Below, in pieces: positions 1-8,704 of a DNA stretch of 64,000 nt (positions are counted from its first letter, which is position 1; every line of letters starts with the position of its first letter). Position numbers and translations under genes: made by a program. The DNA is taken from positions 186,001-250,000 of the forward strand of contig CAVWXN010000007.1 in the NCBI GenBank assembly GCA_963759125.1, given 5' to 3'. A model generated the notes under the pieces. It did not search any database. It was not told the DNA's origin and worked only from the letters and a program-made list of their open reading frames with translations. The DNA is from JABDQA01 sp963759125. Its GTDB lineage: Bacteria > Desulfobacterota > Desulfobulbia > Desulfobulbales > Desulfocapsaceae.

Positions 1-1
1 C

Positions 2-274
2 GACGATCAGTCGGCTTATTGCGAAAAGGTCTACAGCCAGTTGAGAAAAGCTGGAGTCAGAATCGAAAAAGATTTGCGCAATGAAAAATTGAACTATAAA
101 ATCCGAGAAGCACAAATGGCGAAAATCCCCTATATGCTGATCATCGGAGAAAAAGAAAAGGTGGACGGAACCGTTACGGTCCGAATGAGAGACGGTAAGA
201 ACCTTCCCCCGATGAGCATCGACGAGTTCGCCGAAAAAATAGCAGAGGAAAGCCGCCAGGGTAGAGGTATTTGA
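2..274 (+). CDS. thrS: Threonyl-tRNA synthetase, C-terminal fragment
   Basis: This is the 3' end of a gene that begins outside the window. About 90 residues are visible and match the anticodon-binding domain at the end of class II threonyl-tRNA synthetases, including the signature stretches KLNYKIREAQMAKIPYML and TVTVRMRDG. The enzyme charges tRNA-Thr in the cytoplasm. The reading frame is open to the window edge, so the in-frame TTG at 41 should not be taken as a start. It sits directly upstream of infC, the usual order in many proteobacteria. Recognition is by family motifs only. Confidence 0.93.
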   Translation, partial: DDQSAYCEKVYSQLRKAGVRIEKDLRNEKLNYKIREAQMAKIPYMLIIGEKEKVDGTVTVRMRDGKNLPPMSIDEFAEKIAEESRQGRGI

Positions 275-366
275 GAAAGTGAGCTGGAAGGTGCCGGATA
301 CCGTGGACAAAATAACTTACACCACGGCAGGCGGCAAAGATGTCAGAACATTAGAGGAGGCCCAAC

Positions 367-918
367 ATTAAAAGAAGAGGAAAACCCAGCCCGGGACAGC
401 GAGAGGAGAAAGCAGTCATCAACGATGCCATCCGGCACGATCAGGTCAGACTGATTGGGGCGGACGGTTCGCAACTCGGTGTCATGAGTACTGAAGAAGC
501 CCGGGAGCGGGCCTACGATGATGGTCTGGACCTCGTTGAGGTTTCGGCAACTGCCTCACCGCCGGTATGCCGGATAATGAATTACGACAAGTTCCGCTAC
601 GAACAGAAGAAAAAGCTTCAGGAAGCCAAGAAAAAACAGACAACGATCGAGACCAAAGAGGTCAAGTTCCGTCCCAAGACTGAGGAACACGATCTGAACT
701 TCAAGATCAAGCATATCAGAAAGTTTCTTGGCCAGAAAAATAAAGTGAAGATTACCATGCGTTTCCGCGGCCGTGAGATCGTTTATTCACAGACAATAGG
801 CCTGGAAGCGATGAACAGGATCGCCGAGAAACTGGAAGACGAGGCGATGATCCTGCAGCCGCCGATGATGGAAGGACGCCAGATGGTCATGTTCGTCGGC
901 CCCAAGTTACAAAAATAA
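367..918 (+). CDS. infC: Translation initiation factor IF-3 (ATT start)
   Basis: Encodes IF-3, which binds the 30S subunit and checks start-codon and initiator-tRNA pairing. The frame is open upstream of the first ATG (484), and the conserved N-terminal residues (RRGKPSPGQ, then INDAIRHDQVRLIG) lie before that ATG. The start chosen is therefore ATT at 367, preceded by a strong ribosome-binding site GAGGAGG at 354-360. This gives 183 residues, the normal family length; starting at 484 would delete most of the N-terminal domain. An AUU start is the known basis of IF-3 autoregulation in E. coli. rpmI and rplT follow in the classical operon order. Confidence 0.95.
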   Translation: MKRRGKPSPGQREEKAVINDAIRHDQVRLIGADGSQLGVMSTEEARERAYDDGLDLVEVSATASPPVCRIMNYDKFRYEQKKKLQEAKKKQTTIETKEVKFRPKTEEHDLNFKIKHIRKFLGQKNKVKITMRFRGREIVYSQTIGLEAMNRIAEKLEDEAMILQPPMMEGRQMVMFVGPKLQK

Positions 919-1015
919 CAGAGGTTTCCCACCGGAGACAAACGCCGTCCGCCCTCCCAACCCACGGACCGGCACTGAGTCACGGTTTTATTTTGCTTGT
1001 TAAGGAGTAGGTATC

Positions 1016-1213
1016 ATGCCCAAGATGAAGACAAACAGAGGCGCTGCCAAACGTTTTAAGACGACCGGTACCGGTAAAATTAAACGCAACAAGGCGTTCA
1101 GCAGCCATATTCTGACTAAAAAATCGACGAAAAGAAAACGTAACCTCAGGCAATCGGGCCTGGTCGACAGTTCCAACGTTAAGGCGATCAAAAAGATTCT
1201 GCCTTATATGTAA
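1016..1213 (+). CDS. rpmI: 50S ribosomal protein L35
   Basis: A 65-residue, very basic protein beginning MPKMKTNRGAAKRFK, the standard L35 signature, and of family length. It is a structural component of the large ribosomal subunit. A purine-rich site (AAGGAG at about 1001-1006) lies before the ATG. It lies between infC and rplT, and in E. coli L20 represses this operon through the mRNA. Antisense frames over this gene are compositional shadows. Confidence 0.96.
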   Translation: MPKMKTNRGAAKRFKTTGTGKIKRNKAFSSHILTKKSTKRKRNLRQSGLVDSSNVKAIKKILPYM

Positions 1214-1276
1214 CGTTGTCGTCCTGCGTCGAAACAATCTGAGATTTCGTTAATGCAGCATTAAAAGGAGTTAGCA

Positions 1277-1633
1277 ATGCCACGAGTAACAAGAGGCTTT
1301 AAAGCCCGCAGAAGAAGAAACCGCGTTCTGAAACTGGCGAAAGGCTTCCGCGGCGGCCGGCACAAGCTTTATCGTACCGCCACCGAAGCGGTCGACCGGG
1401 CGCTGGTCTATGCCTATCGGGACAGACGGACCAAGAAGAGAGATTTCAGACGCCTGTGGATCACCCGCATAAGTGCTGCGGCCAAGATGAACGGCACCAG
1501 CTACAGCAAGCTCATGGGTGGTCTGAACAAGGCCGGTGTCGAGCTCGATCGCAAGGTTCTCGCCAACATGGCAATCCTCGATCCCAGTGCTTTTTCAGAA
1601 GTGGTCAAAACAGCAGCCGAAGCAAACGCCTAG
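1277..1633 (+). CDS. rplT: 50S ribosomal protein L20
   Basis: A 118-residue basic protein of exact family length, with typical L20 blocks: MPRVTRGFKARRRRN at the start, KGFRGGRHKLYRTA, and YAYRDRRTKKRDFRRLWI. L20 binds 23S rRNA early in 50S assembly and in other bacteria is the translational repressor of the infC-rpmI-rplT operon. The ATG is preceded by AAAAGGAG at about 1262-1269. A long hairpin separates it from pheS. Confidence 0.96.
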   Translation: MPRVTRGFKARRRRNRVLKLAKGFRGGRHKLYRTATEAVDRALVYAYRDRRTKKRDFRRLWITRISAAAKMNGTSYSKLMGGLNKAGVELDRKVLANMAILDPSAFSEVVKTAAEANA

Positions 1634-1659
1634 CCTCGACCCCTTCTGTTTTGCTTTCG

Positions 1660-1704
1660 ATGCCGGTTGCGATTTGCACTAATCGTAACCGGCATACTGT
1701 TTTA
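1660..1704 (+). terminator. Hairpin between rplT and pheS (terminator or attenuator)
   Basis: A 15-nt arm at 1660-1674 pairs with 1681-1695 around a 6-nt loop, with at most one mismatch. The sequence after it, ACTGTTTTATT, is only moderately T-rich. It lies 32 nt before pheS. It could end the ribosomal operon or act as an attenuator for pheST, which in E. coli is attenuated through the pheM leader. I see no convincing Phe-rich leader peptide here, so the regulatory reading is tentative. Confidence 0.6.
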
Positions 1705-1727
1705 TTGACCTCTACCTTCATGAAATC

Positions 1728-2732
1728 ATGGAACAAGAGTTAGAAAAACTGCGCCGCGACGCCGCCGCTGAACTTGAGCAGATAAGCAGTTCCGGCCAGC
1801 TCGAGGATTTTCGCATCAAATACCTGGGGCGCAACGGCCAGCTCAGTGGACTGATGAAACTGCTCGGCTCGGTCACCAAAGAGGATCGGCCAAGACTTGG
1901 TAAACTGGCCAATTCGGTGCGGGGTGAGCTGGAAGAATTCTTCTCCGGGAAGAGTGCGGTGCTGCTCAAGCAGCACGATCACTCGGAAAAACCCGACCTC
2001 AGTCTGCCCGGCCGCCGGACAACAAACGGCAGGCTGCACCCGGTCACCCAGTGCATGGAAGAAATCTGCTCGATCTTTGCTTCCATGGGGTTTTCCATTG
2101 CCGAAGGCCCTGATATCGAACTGGACCACTACAATTTCGAAGCCCTCAACATTCCCGAACATCATCCTGCCCGCGATATGCACGACACCTTCTACATCGG
2201 CGACTCGGTTCTTCTCAGGACCCATACTTCACCGATGCAGGCCAGGATCATGGAGAAAAAGCCTCCACCGATTCGGGTCATCGCCCCCGGCAAGGTCTAC
2301 CGCTGTGACTCGGATATTACCCATACGCCCATGTTTCAGCAGGTAGAAGGGTTTCTGGTTGACCGCAACATATCTTTTGCTGATCTCAAAGGTGTGCTGA
2401 CCGTCTCGCTGCAGAAAATATTCGAAAAAGATCTCGACGTTCGCTTCCGGCCCAGCTTCTTTCCCTTTACCGAACCTAGCGCTGAGGTTGATATCGCCTG
2501 CGTCATCTGCGGTGGTGACGGCTGCAGAGTCTGTAAAAAGACGGGTTGGATCGAGATTCTCGGATCAGGCATGATCGATCCTGAAGTTTTCAAAATGGTT
2601 GGCTACGACCCGGAAATCTACAGCGGTTTCGCCTTTGGACTTGGGGTCGAGCGCATCGCCATGCTCAAGTACGGTATAGATGATATAAGGCTTTACTACG
2701 AAAACGATCTGCGTTTTCTCTCTCAGTTCTAG
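1728..2732 (+). CDS. pheS: Phenylalanyl-tRNA synthetase alpha subunit
   Basis: A 334-residue catalytic subunit of the alpha2-beta2 enzyme that charges tRNA-Phe. An N-terminal coiled-coil region (residues 1-85) is followed by the class II core, with HPVTQCMEEICSIF (motif 1 area), RTHTSPMQAR, VYRCDSDITHTPMFQQVEG (motif 2) and the C-terminal GLGVERIAMLKYGIDDIR (motif 3). Length and motif order are normal. It starts at an ATG shortly after the hairpin at 1660-1695 and is followed 18 nt later by pheT, so the two are surely cotranscribed. Confidence 0.96.
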   Translation: MEQELEKLRRDAAAELEQISSSGQLEDFRIKYLGRNGQLSGLMKLLGSVTKEDRPRLGKLANSVRGELEEFFSGKSAVLLKQHDHSEKPDLSLPGRRTTNGRLHPVTQCMEEICSIFASMGFSIAEGPDIELDHYNFEALNIPEHHPARDMHDTFYIGDSVLLRTHTSPMQARIMEKKPPPIRVIAPGKVYRCDSDITHTPMFQQVEGFLVDRNISFADLKGVLTVSLQKIFEKDLDVRFRPSFFPFTEPSAEVDIACVICGGDGCRVCKKTGWIEILGSGMIDPEVFKMVGYDPEIYSGFAFGLGVERIAMLKYGIDDIRLYYENDLRFLSQF

Positions 2733-2750
2733 ATTTCTTAAGAGTCTATT

Positions 2751-5192
2751 ATGAAGTTTACACGCGACTGGCTACAGAATTACGTCGATCTCGACGGGGT
2801 GGCTCCGGAAAAACTGGCAGACGACTTGACCATGATCGGCCTCGAGGTCGATAGTGTCACTGAGCTTTACGAGAAGCTCAGCAGCCTGAAGACAGGCAGA
2901 GTGCTCAGCGTCGAACTACACCCCAACGCCGACAAGCTCACCCTCTGCCAGGTGTCGGTCGGTTCGGAGACTTTGCAGATCATCTGCGGTGCCCCCAATG
3001 TGCGTGAAGGGCTCGGGGTGGTCGTCGCCCAGCCTGGAACGACACTGCCCGGTGATTTCAAGATCAAAAAAACCAAGGTCAGGGGCGTCGAATCACAGGG
3101 AATGCTCTGCTCTGAGAGGGAACTCGGTCTCAGCGAAGATCACCAGGGTATCATGGAGCTGCCCGATGACATTGAACCCGGGCACTCTTTTATTGAGTGC
3201 ACCGGGCTGAAGGACACCCAGATCGAGGTGGACCTGACCCCAAATCGACCGGACTGTGCCTCGGTGATCGGCATTGCCAGGGAGACCGCTGGTATTCTCC
3301 GAAAAAAAATCGAGGTACCATTTAAAAATACCCGGATGACAGCCGTCAGCAGCTCGTTTGCAGTCGAAGTCGAGAATCCGGAATTGTGCCCCCGCTACGC
3401 AGCCAGATTGATTTCCGGTATCACCATTGGAGCAAGCCCATGGTGGTTGAGAAAACGACTCTTGTCGGTCGGCTTGCGGCCGATCAACAATGTGGTCGAC
3501 ATCACCAACTTTGTGATGCTCGAATATGGTCAGCCGCTGCATGCTTTTGATTTCGATACCCTGGCAGATAAAAAGATCGTGGTAAGGACACCCCGGCCCG
3601 AGGAAAAGACCTTCACCACGCTCGATAAAGTGGAACGCAAGCTCGATGACGATATGCTCATGATCTGTGACGGCAAGGAACCGGTAGCCATCGGTGGTGT
3701 CATGGGCGGGCTTTACAGCGAAGTCACTGAGAAGACCGTCAACGTGCTTCTTGAGAGCGCCTGCTTCAATGACGTGTCAATCAGAAAAACGGCCCGGAAA
3801 CTGAACTTATCCACTGATGCCTCCTATCGCTTCGAACGCGGCGTCGACCCGCAGGGAACCATTGATGCGATGGAAAGGGCCGTGACCCTGATGGGCGAGA
3901 TTGCCGGAGGAACTGCCGAACCCGGAGGAATCGACGTCAATGTCGGTCATCAACCCGTTGTTCTGTCCCTGCGGGCCTCCAAATCCGCTGAGTTGCTCGG
4001 GGTGGACTTGAGCCTGGATGAACTTGCCGAACTGCTCGGTTCCATCGAGATCGACTGCCAAAAAGAAACCGATGATACGCTCATCGTCCAAGTACCCAGT
4101 TTCAGGGTCGATCTTCAGAGGGAGGCTGACCTGATCGAGGAGATCGCCAGACTCTATGGCTACAACCGGATACCGACCACCTTGCCGGGGGTCGACCTGA
4201 GCTTCCCGGAACAGGACGAGGAACGTCTGAAAAGAACCCAGGCCAGTCAGATCATGACCGGGGCAGGATTCAGTGAGGCTATCAATTACAGCTTTGTCTC
4301 GAGCGCCTATGACGACACCCTGCAGTTAGCGGAGTCAGACACCCGACGCAACCATATACGGCTTCTCAATCCGCTGACCGAAGACCAGGATGTGATGCGC
4401 ACCAGCCTGCTGCCGGGTCTGCTTGAAAATGCCAGGCGGAATCTGAATTTTCAGCAGACTTCCTGTTATTTATTTGAAATAGGGAAGATTTTCCTGCCTA
4501 ATGGTGATGCTCCGCTCCCCAATGAACCGATGCGTCTTGCCGGGATTCTGATTGGCAACCGCAATGGCGCGCATTCACCGCTCTATTTTAAAGCCGAGGA
4601 AACTGATATCAGCGATGCCAGGGGAGCGGTCGAAACCCTGCTGTCTCAGATGCGTTTGTATGGACAGACCCCTGATCAGCTGATACGATTCAGCGCTGCC
4701 GATGAGCACTCGGCTGAACCCTTCTGCGAAGAAGGCTGCTGCATCAATGTGGTCTCCGGAGCCACAATTGTCGGCTCACTTGGTAAACTGAAGAACGAAA
4801 TCCTGCTCGAGCTGGGCATAAAACGCGATGCCTATTATTTCGATCTCGATTTTTCTGCGCTTGCCGCTGTCATACCCGCGGCCAAGACTTTCTCGTCACT
4901 GCCCGTCTACCCGTCGGTCAAGTGGGACATCGCCCTGGTAGTGCCTGCCTCAGTACCTGCCGGCGACCTTGTCCAAACTGTATTAGCAAGCGGCGAAAAA
5001 CTTGTTGAATATTGTGAGCTGTTTGACGTATATCAAGGTGACAAAATCGGTAGCGGAATGAAGAGTGTGGCGCTGAGCATCACCTATCGTTCGGCTACCA
5101 GGACCCTTACCGAAAAGAATGTCGAGAAGACCCATGTCAAGTTGGTGAAACTGCTCACCGACACTTATAGCGGGTCTCTTCGTGAGGAATAA
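2751..5192 (+). CDS. pheT: Phenylalanyl-tRNA synthetase beta subunit
   Basis: A full-length (813 residues) beta subunit of PheRS. It starts MKFTRDWLQNYVDLDG, carries the tRNA-binding OB domain at about residues 40-150 (HPNADKLTLCQV, ICGAPNVREG), then the B3/B4 editing region (RPINNVVDITNFVMLEYGQPLHAFD), the B5 domain, and a C-terminal ferredoxin-like anticodon-binding domain ending in YRSATRTLTEKNVEKTH. It works only as a complex with PheS. ihfA begins 3 nt after its stop, as in the pheST-ihfA arrangement of enterobacteria, implying coupled expression. Confidence 0.96.
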   Translation: MKFTRDWLQNYVDLDGVAPEKLADDLTMIGLEVDSVTELYEKLSSLKTGRVLSVELHPNADKLTLCQVSVGSETLQIICGAPNVREGLGVVVAQPGTTLPGDFKIKKTKVRGVESQGMLCSERELGLSEDHQGIMELPDDIEPGHSFIECTGLKDTQIEVDLTPNRPDCASVIGIARETAGILRKKIEVPFKNTRMTAVSSSFAVEVENPELCPRYAARLISGITIGASPWWLRKRLLSVGLRPINNVVDITNFVMLEYGQPLHAFDFDTLADKKIVVRTPRPEEKTFTTLDKVERKLDDDMLMICDGKEPVAIGGVMGGLYSEVTEKTVNVLLESACFNDVSIRKTARKLNLSTDASYRFERGVDPQGTIDAMERAVTLMGEIAGGTAEPGGIDVNVGHQPVVLSLRASKSAELLGVDLSLDELAELLGSIEIDCQKETDDTLIVQVPSFRVDLQREADLIEEIARLYGYNRIPTTLPGVDLSFPEQDEERLKRTQASQIMTGAGFSEAINYSFVSSAYDDTLQLAESDTRRNHIRLLNPLTEDQDVMRTSLLPGLLENARRNLNFQQTSCYLFEIGKIFLPNGDAPLPNEPMRLAGILIGNRNGAHSPLYFKAEETDISDARGAVETLLSQMRLYGQTPDQLIRFSAADEHSAEPFCEEGCCINVVSGATIVGSLGKLKNEILLELGIKRDAYYFDLDFSALAAVIPAAKTFSSLPVYPSVKWDIALVVPASVPAGDLVQTVLASGEKLVEYCELFDVYQGDKIGSGMKSVALSITYRSATRTLTEKNVEKTHVKLVKLLTDTYSGSLREE

Positions 5193-5195
5193 CGC

Positions 5196-5489
5196 ATGAA
5201 AAAGAATAACGTAACCCGTAAGGAACTGGCCGAGGAGGTCTCTGAAAAACTCGGCTACCCATTGAGCACCTGTTCCGACATCATCGACAGTTTTTTTGAC
5301 TCGCTGAAATCGTCAATGCTTGACGGAACCTCAGTTAAGTTAGTACACTTCGGTACATTCTCCATCCGCGACAAAAATCCAAGAAAAGGACGTAATCCCA
5401 GGACTGGAGAGACCATCACTATTCAAGAACGGCAGATCGTCAGCTTCAGACCGAGCAAAAAGTTACGGGCAAAAATCAACGACTCGTGA
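5196..5489 (+). CDS. ihfA: Integration host factor alpha / HU-family DNA-bending protein
   Basis: A 97-residue DNABII-family protein. It shows the N-terminal helical dimer part (VTRKELAEEVSEKLG) and the beta-arm signature GTFSIRDKNPRKGRNPRTGE, with the Pro at the arm tip that intercalates into DNA. The residues and the position directly after pheT favour IHF alpha over HU. The protein bends DNA in transcription, recombination and replication and normally pairs with IHF beta, which is not in this window. It overlaps no neighbour and is followed by a MerR-type regulator 39 nt downstream. Confidence 0.9.
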   Translation: MKKNNVTRKELAEEVSEKLGYPLSTCSDIIDSFFDSLKSSMLDGTSVKLVHFGTFSIRDKNPRKGRNPRTGETITIQERQIVSFRPSKKLRAKINDS

Positions 5490-5528
5490 TGAGCACCGGT
5501 CATCTGCCGGAACGAGATACCCGTTTAT

Positions 5529-5888
5529 ATGCCCAGCCAACTTCCGGACAAACTCTATTTCAAGATCGGCGAGGTCAGTAAACTGGCGGACGTCGCACCT
5601 CATGTCCTGAGATACTGGGAAAGTGAGTTCCCCACAATCAAACCGAAGCGGGCCGGCTCCAAACAACGTCTTTACCGACGCAAGGATGTGGAACTCATCC
5701 TGGCCATCAAGAACCTGCTGCATCGTCAGGGCTACACCATCGCCGGCGCCAAGAAGTTGATCAGTGAAGCCGAAGACATCGGGTCGATACAGATCGAAGA
5801 AGACAAATCAAAGATTCATTCGGACCGACTCGGCACTATCAAGGATGAACTGCTGGAGATCAGAAATCTGCTCAACGGAGATAAATAG
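5529..5888 (+). CDS. MerR-family transcriptional regulator
   Basis: A 119-residue protein with a MerR winged helix-turn-helix at residues 10-80 (FKIGEVSKLADVAPHVLRYWESEFP, then RLYRRKDVELILAIKNLL). The C-terminal part is short and charged, with no metal-binding cysteines, so it is not a metal sensor of the MerR/CueR type. Small MerR proteins are often found directly after ihfA in deltaproteobacteria, and their targets are generally unknown. Here it ends the operon and is followed by tRNA-Pro. The effector cannot be read from the sequence. Confidence 0.88.
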   Translation: MPSQLPDKLYFKIGEVSKLADVAPHVLRYWESEFPTIKPKRAGSKQRLYRRKDVELILAIKNLLHRQGYTIAGAKKLISEAEDIGSIQIEEDKSKIHSDRLGTIKDELLEIRNLLNGDK

Positions 5889-5964
5889 AGGAGAAGCACG
5901 TACAAGCTCGACTCAAGATTGACACCACCCACCCAGCGTGGTAGAAAGACCATCTACAAAATAT

Positions 5965-6041
5965 CGGGATGTAGCGCAGTCTGGTAGCGCACCTGAATGG
6001 GGTTCAGGGGGCCGGAGGTTCAAATCCTCTCATCCCGACCA
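5965..6041 (+). tRNA. tRNA-Pro (anticodon GGG)
   Basis: A 77-nt cloverleaf: acceptor CGGGATG (5965-5971) pairs with CATCCCG (6031-6037), discriminator A, encoded CCA at 6039-6041. The anticodon arm is CCTGA-ATGGGGT-TCAGG, giving anticodon GGG that reads CCC/CCU. The T arm contains GGTTCAAATC. It lies between the merR gene and a strong terminator. Confidence 0.96.
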
Positions 6042-6044
6042 GAT

Positions 6045-6086
6045 AAAAAAGGGTTTCGGCAATTAAGCTGAAACCCTTTTTTGTTT
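6045..6086 (+). terminator. Rho-independent terminator after tRNA-Pro
   Basis: A 10-bp stem (GGGTTTCGGC at 6051-6060 with GCTGAAACCC at 6067-6076, one G-T pair), a 6-nt loop and a following T run TTTTTTGTTT. The A run before the stem makes it potentially bidirectional, so it could also serve the convergent sensor gene on the minus strand. Confidence 0.9.
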
Positions 6087-6157
6087 ATAAGAGCAAGTGC
6101 AGCAACCTAACCTTTTTCACCCTTGCTATAAAGTGGTTGGCTCACCTGGTTCTTGCT

Positions 6158-7414
6158 CTAGCTGTCTTCTGAAAAGCGATAGGAATATAGCCAAATCCCG
6201 GCGACACTCAATAAAAAGGCAATAATAAAAGGGAACAAGGTTTCTTTAAATGACGGATTATTCGATAACCCTTCAATGCCGGCTGTTTGTTCCACAGCAA
6301 CCGCCGCGATGACTTCTTCTTCGTTAAATATCGGCATGAGAGCGGCAATCACTTCACCTGCAACGCTTTCGTCAAAATAATATAGTATAGTGCTCTCACC
6401 ACTTAATACCGCAGCGATTTCATCGGGTGCGATCTCACTCGGTAGAGAAGCGGATTGCTCACTTCTTCTGTAAGTGGTATTTGACTTCGACTGCAAATCC
6501 CCTATTTCGGCCTTAAACTGCTTATTTTTATCAATGATGCGAACCCGTGTGTTGGGGAGATCGAGTGATTCAAGGATATCGGTAAGAATCTCTTTATCTT
6601 CGTTCGGCTTGTCCGGCTCTTTTCCTTCTTCGATTTTGACAGTACCAATCAGTGTTTTTACTATACCAGTCTCACCATCATCCACATCGGCAATGGCAAA
6701 AGTCAGTTTTTCGCCCAGCAGTTCCTTTTGAATTCGAAGCTCCAGTCTATACCCCCTGCCCGTTTGCTTCCACTTACCATGAATACGTCTTTCGTGAACA
6801 GCAAACTCATCGGGGTCATCTGGAATATAAAACCCTGTAACCCAGCCGGGTTCAAAGGTTGCTACGATGTAGTTACGCTGTTCGTTATCCTTGTCAATAA
6901 TGATCTTCAGGTGGTCAGAGCGGTCTAACTTCAATGTATTTCTCTGCCGGTACACCAGTTGATCATCATAGACATCGAAAATAAGGTAAAGGTATTTCCC
7001 CTGGGTCCCTGCGAGGTGACGGAAGCTCAAACTCTCGGGCCGATATTCTGGATTCGGGATGAGCAGGTGGTTTTCAGCAAATATCTCTGAATTCTTTATT
7101 GCGGGTTGCCAGTCGTCAAGCTCTCCGTTGAGCCGAATAGGAGTAGTTAACTCAATTATTTTAGTCTCCGTCACGTCAGTTTCTACTTTCGTCTTTTCTA
7201 CATTGTCCTGCTGGAAAAGGTCTGATCGATCTTTAAAGACAGCAGACACTGATTGTGCGGTAAGGAGAAGAGCTTCTTTTTGATTTGCTCTCAGTATTTC
7301 CTCAAAATCACTATTATGGCGTAAGCCAAGCAGAGGTATGCTGAGCAGTGAAACAGAGAGAATAACAAGGGGAATCGAGAGCAGTTTAAATCTGAGCGCT
7401 ATAGGCATATTCAC
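6158..7414 (-). CDS. Membrane sensor protein with CBM9-like periplasmic domain, lacking a kinase domain
   Basis: A 418-residue protein with a TM helix at residues 8-30, a long periplasmic part, and a second TM at about 395-413, after which it ends within a few residues (SYRFSEDS). The periplasmic part has a CBM9/DOMON-like segment beginning LNGELDDWQ (95-103). The N-terminal layout (LRHNSDFEEILRANQKEALLLTAQSV followed by the LxGxxDDW block) resembles the sensor half of the proteobacterial dedicated sortase system histidine kinase. HAMP and kinase domains would normally follow the second TM but are absent; the 100 nt downstream encode no such domain. It could be a truncated kinase or a stand-alone receptor. 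Its neighbours give no function. Confidence 0.72.
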   Translation of the reverse strand: MNMPIALRFKLLSIPLVILSVSLLSIPLLGLRHNSDFEEILRANQKEALLLTAQSVSAVFKDRSDLFQQDNVEKTKVETDVTETKIIELTTPIRLNGELDDWQPAIKNSEIFAENHLLIPNPEYRPESLSFRHLAGTQGKYLYLIFDVYDDQLVYRQRNTLKLDRSDHLKIIIDKDNEQRNYIVATFEPGWVTGFYIPDDPDEFAVHERRIHGKWKQTGRGYRLELRIQKELLGEKLTFAIADVDDGETGIVKTLIGTVKIEEGKEPDKPNEDKEILTDILESLDLPNTRVRIIDKNKQFKAEIGDLQSKSNTTYRRSEQSASLPSEIAPDEIAAVLSGESTILYYFDESVAGEVIAALMPIFNEEEVIAAVAVEQTAGIEGLSNNPSFKETLFPFIIAFLLSVAGIWLYSYRFSEDS

Positions 7415-8116
7415 ATTTTGTCGCCAACAGCATTGGCAATTAAGCGATTTTAAGGACTCTTCTGCAACGAAGAATTATATTCAGGCAAAATAAAAAGTAT
7501 CTAGTTATTGATATACTAACTAAAATTTGGATTAAAATCATACTGATATTGAGCTTAATCTCGCTGAACTACCATTAACGAGGAAATTTTCCAGAACTCA
7601 TATTAATCAAATAGAATCGAGCACCGCAACATGGAATCACCATAGAACCAGGCATATTTTTGACCAGCAACACTGCCAGAGAGGATATGGTACTGCTGCA
7701 AAGTCCTTACAAGTCAGGCGCAGAAAATTGCAGCATCAACCCTGGCAATGAAGTCTGACCAGCCTTTTTAGGTTATAATTACATTTCTCAGTCTAGAGGA
7801 GCGCTTGATCTCAAATTTCAAAAACTTTATACATTCGCATCCGGGTCATCAGAAGACCGGGGAAGAAAACAGCGTAATTATGGCGGTAATGCATGCTGGG
7901 AGAATGTTCGACAATTAGTCTCACGGTGTTCTCCATGGTGAGAATCGAGAACTATCCTGATCATTTCGAGGATGATTGAATTTGGACAAAAACATTGGAC
8001 GATCGTGGTATTGCGTCTGAATTAACTCTTGTCTATAGTGATCATCAGAAATTTTAAACGACTAATATCTCACTGGTAAATGGTATCGCACTGAACAATT
8101 TTTGGGGGAAAGCTAA
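7415..8116. other. Non-coding stretch, AT-rich, no gene seen
   Basis: About 700 nt between the divergent sensor gene and the HupE-like gene. I find no ORF with a recognisable protein, no tRNA, and no clear terminator. Short partial repeats occur near 7940-7975 (GTTCTC and GAGAAC), but nothing I can name. It should hold the two divergent promoters. Confidence 0.5.
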
Positions 8117-8704
8117 ATGAAAATAAGCAAGATAACGGTCCTGACATGTGCTGTGTTATCTATCTCCTCTGTTGCCTACGGTCATGAAGGCGGAGGAATT
8201 ACCGGAGGCTTTATTTCCGGGTTTGTTCATCCCATATTGGGCTGGGATCATGTGGCCGCCATGGTGGCGGTGGGCCTCTGGGGTGCCTTTCTGGGCAACC
8301 CGGCAATCTGGATTCTGCCTGTGGTCTTTCCTCTGGTCATGGCCTTTGGAGGAGCGCTTGGGGTAATGGGCATCCCCATACCCTCCATTGAGACCGGCAT
8401 AGCCGTATCGGCAATAGTATTGGGTGCCATGGTCGCCTTTGCGGTTCGACCGCCACTCTGGGTCGCCGCCATTCTCGTTGGTGTGTTTGCAATCTTTCAC
8501 GGCCATGCCCATGGTACCGAACTGCCGAACGCCGCCAACCCCCTTGCTTACAGCGCCGGTTTTGTAATTTCCACAGGTCTGCTGCATCTGTCCGGCATCG
8601 CCATCGGTCTGCTGGTGCGCTGGCCGGCCGGAAAGATCGCCGTACGCACCTGCGGAGTGATCATATCGCTTGCCGGTGTTGGTTTTCTTAGCGGAATTAT
8701 ATGA
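8117..8704 (+). CDS. HupE/UreJ-family membrane protein
   Basis: A 195-residue protein with a signal peptide (cleavage near SSVAYG-HE) and about six hydrophobic segments. The family signature is present: GFVHPILGWDHVAAMVAVGLWG near residues 35-56 and FHGHAHGTELP near 130-140. HupE and UreJ members are metal permeases, with nickel uptake shown for some, but no hydrogenase or urease gene is nearby. The His-rich motifs are consistent with metal binding. A good ribosome-binding site GGGGGAAAG precedes the ATG. The next gene overlaps its stop (ATGA). Confidence 0.85.
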   Translation: MKISKITVLTCAVLSISSVAYGHEGGGITGGFISGFVHPILGWDHVAAMVAVGLWGAFLGNPAIWILPVVFPLVMAFGGALGVMGIPIPSIETGIAVSAIVLGAMVAFAVRPPLWVAAILVGVFAIFHGHAHGTELPNAANPLAYSAGFVISTGLLHLSGIAIGLLVRWPAGKIAVRTCGVIISLAGVGFLSGII

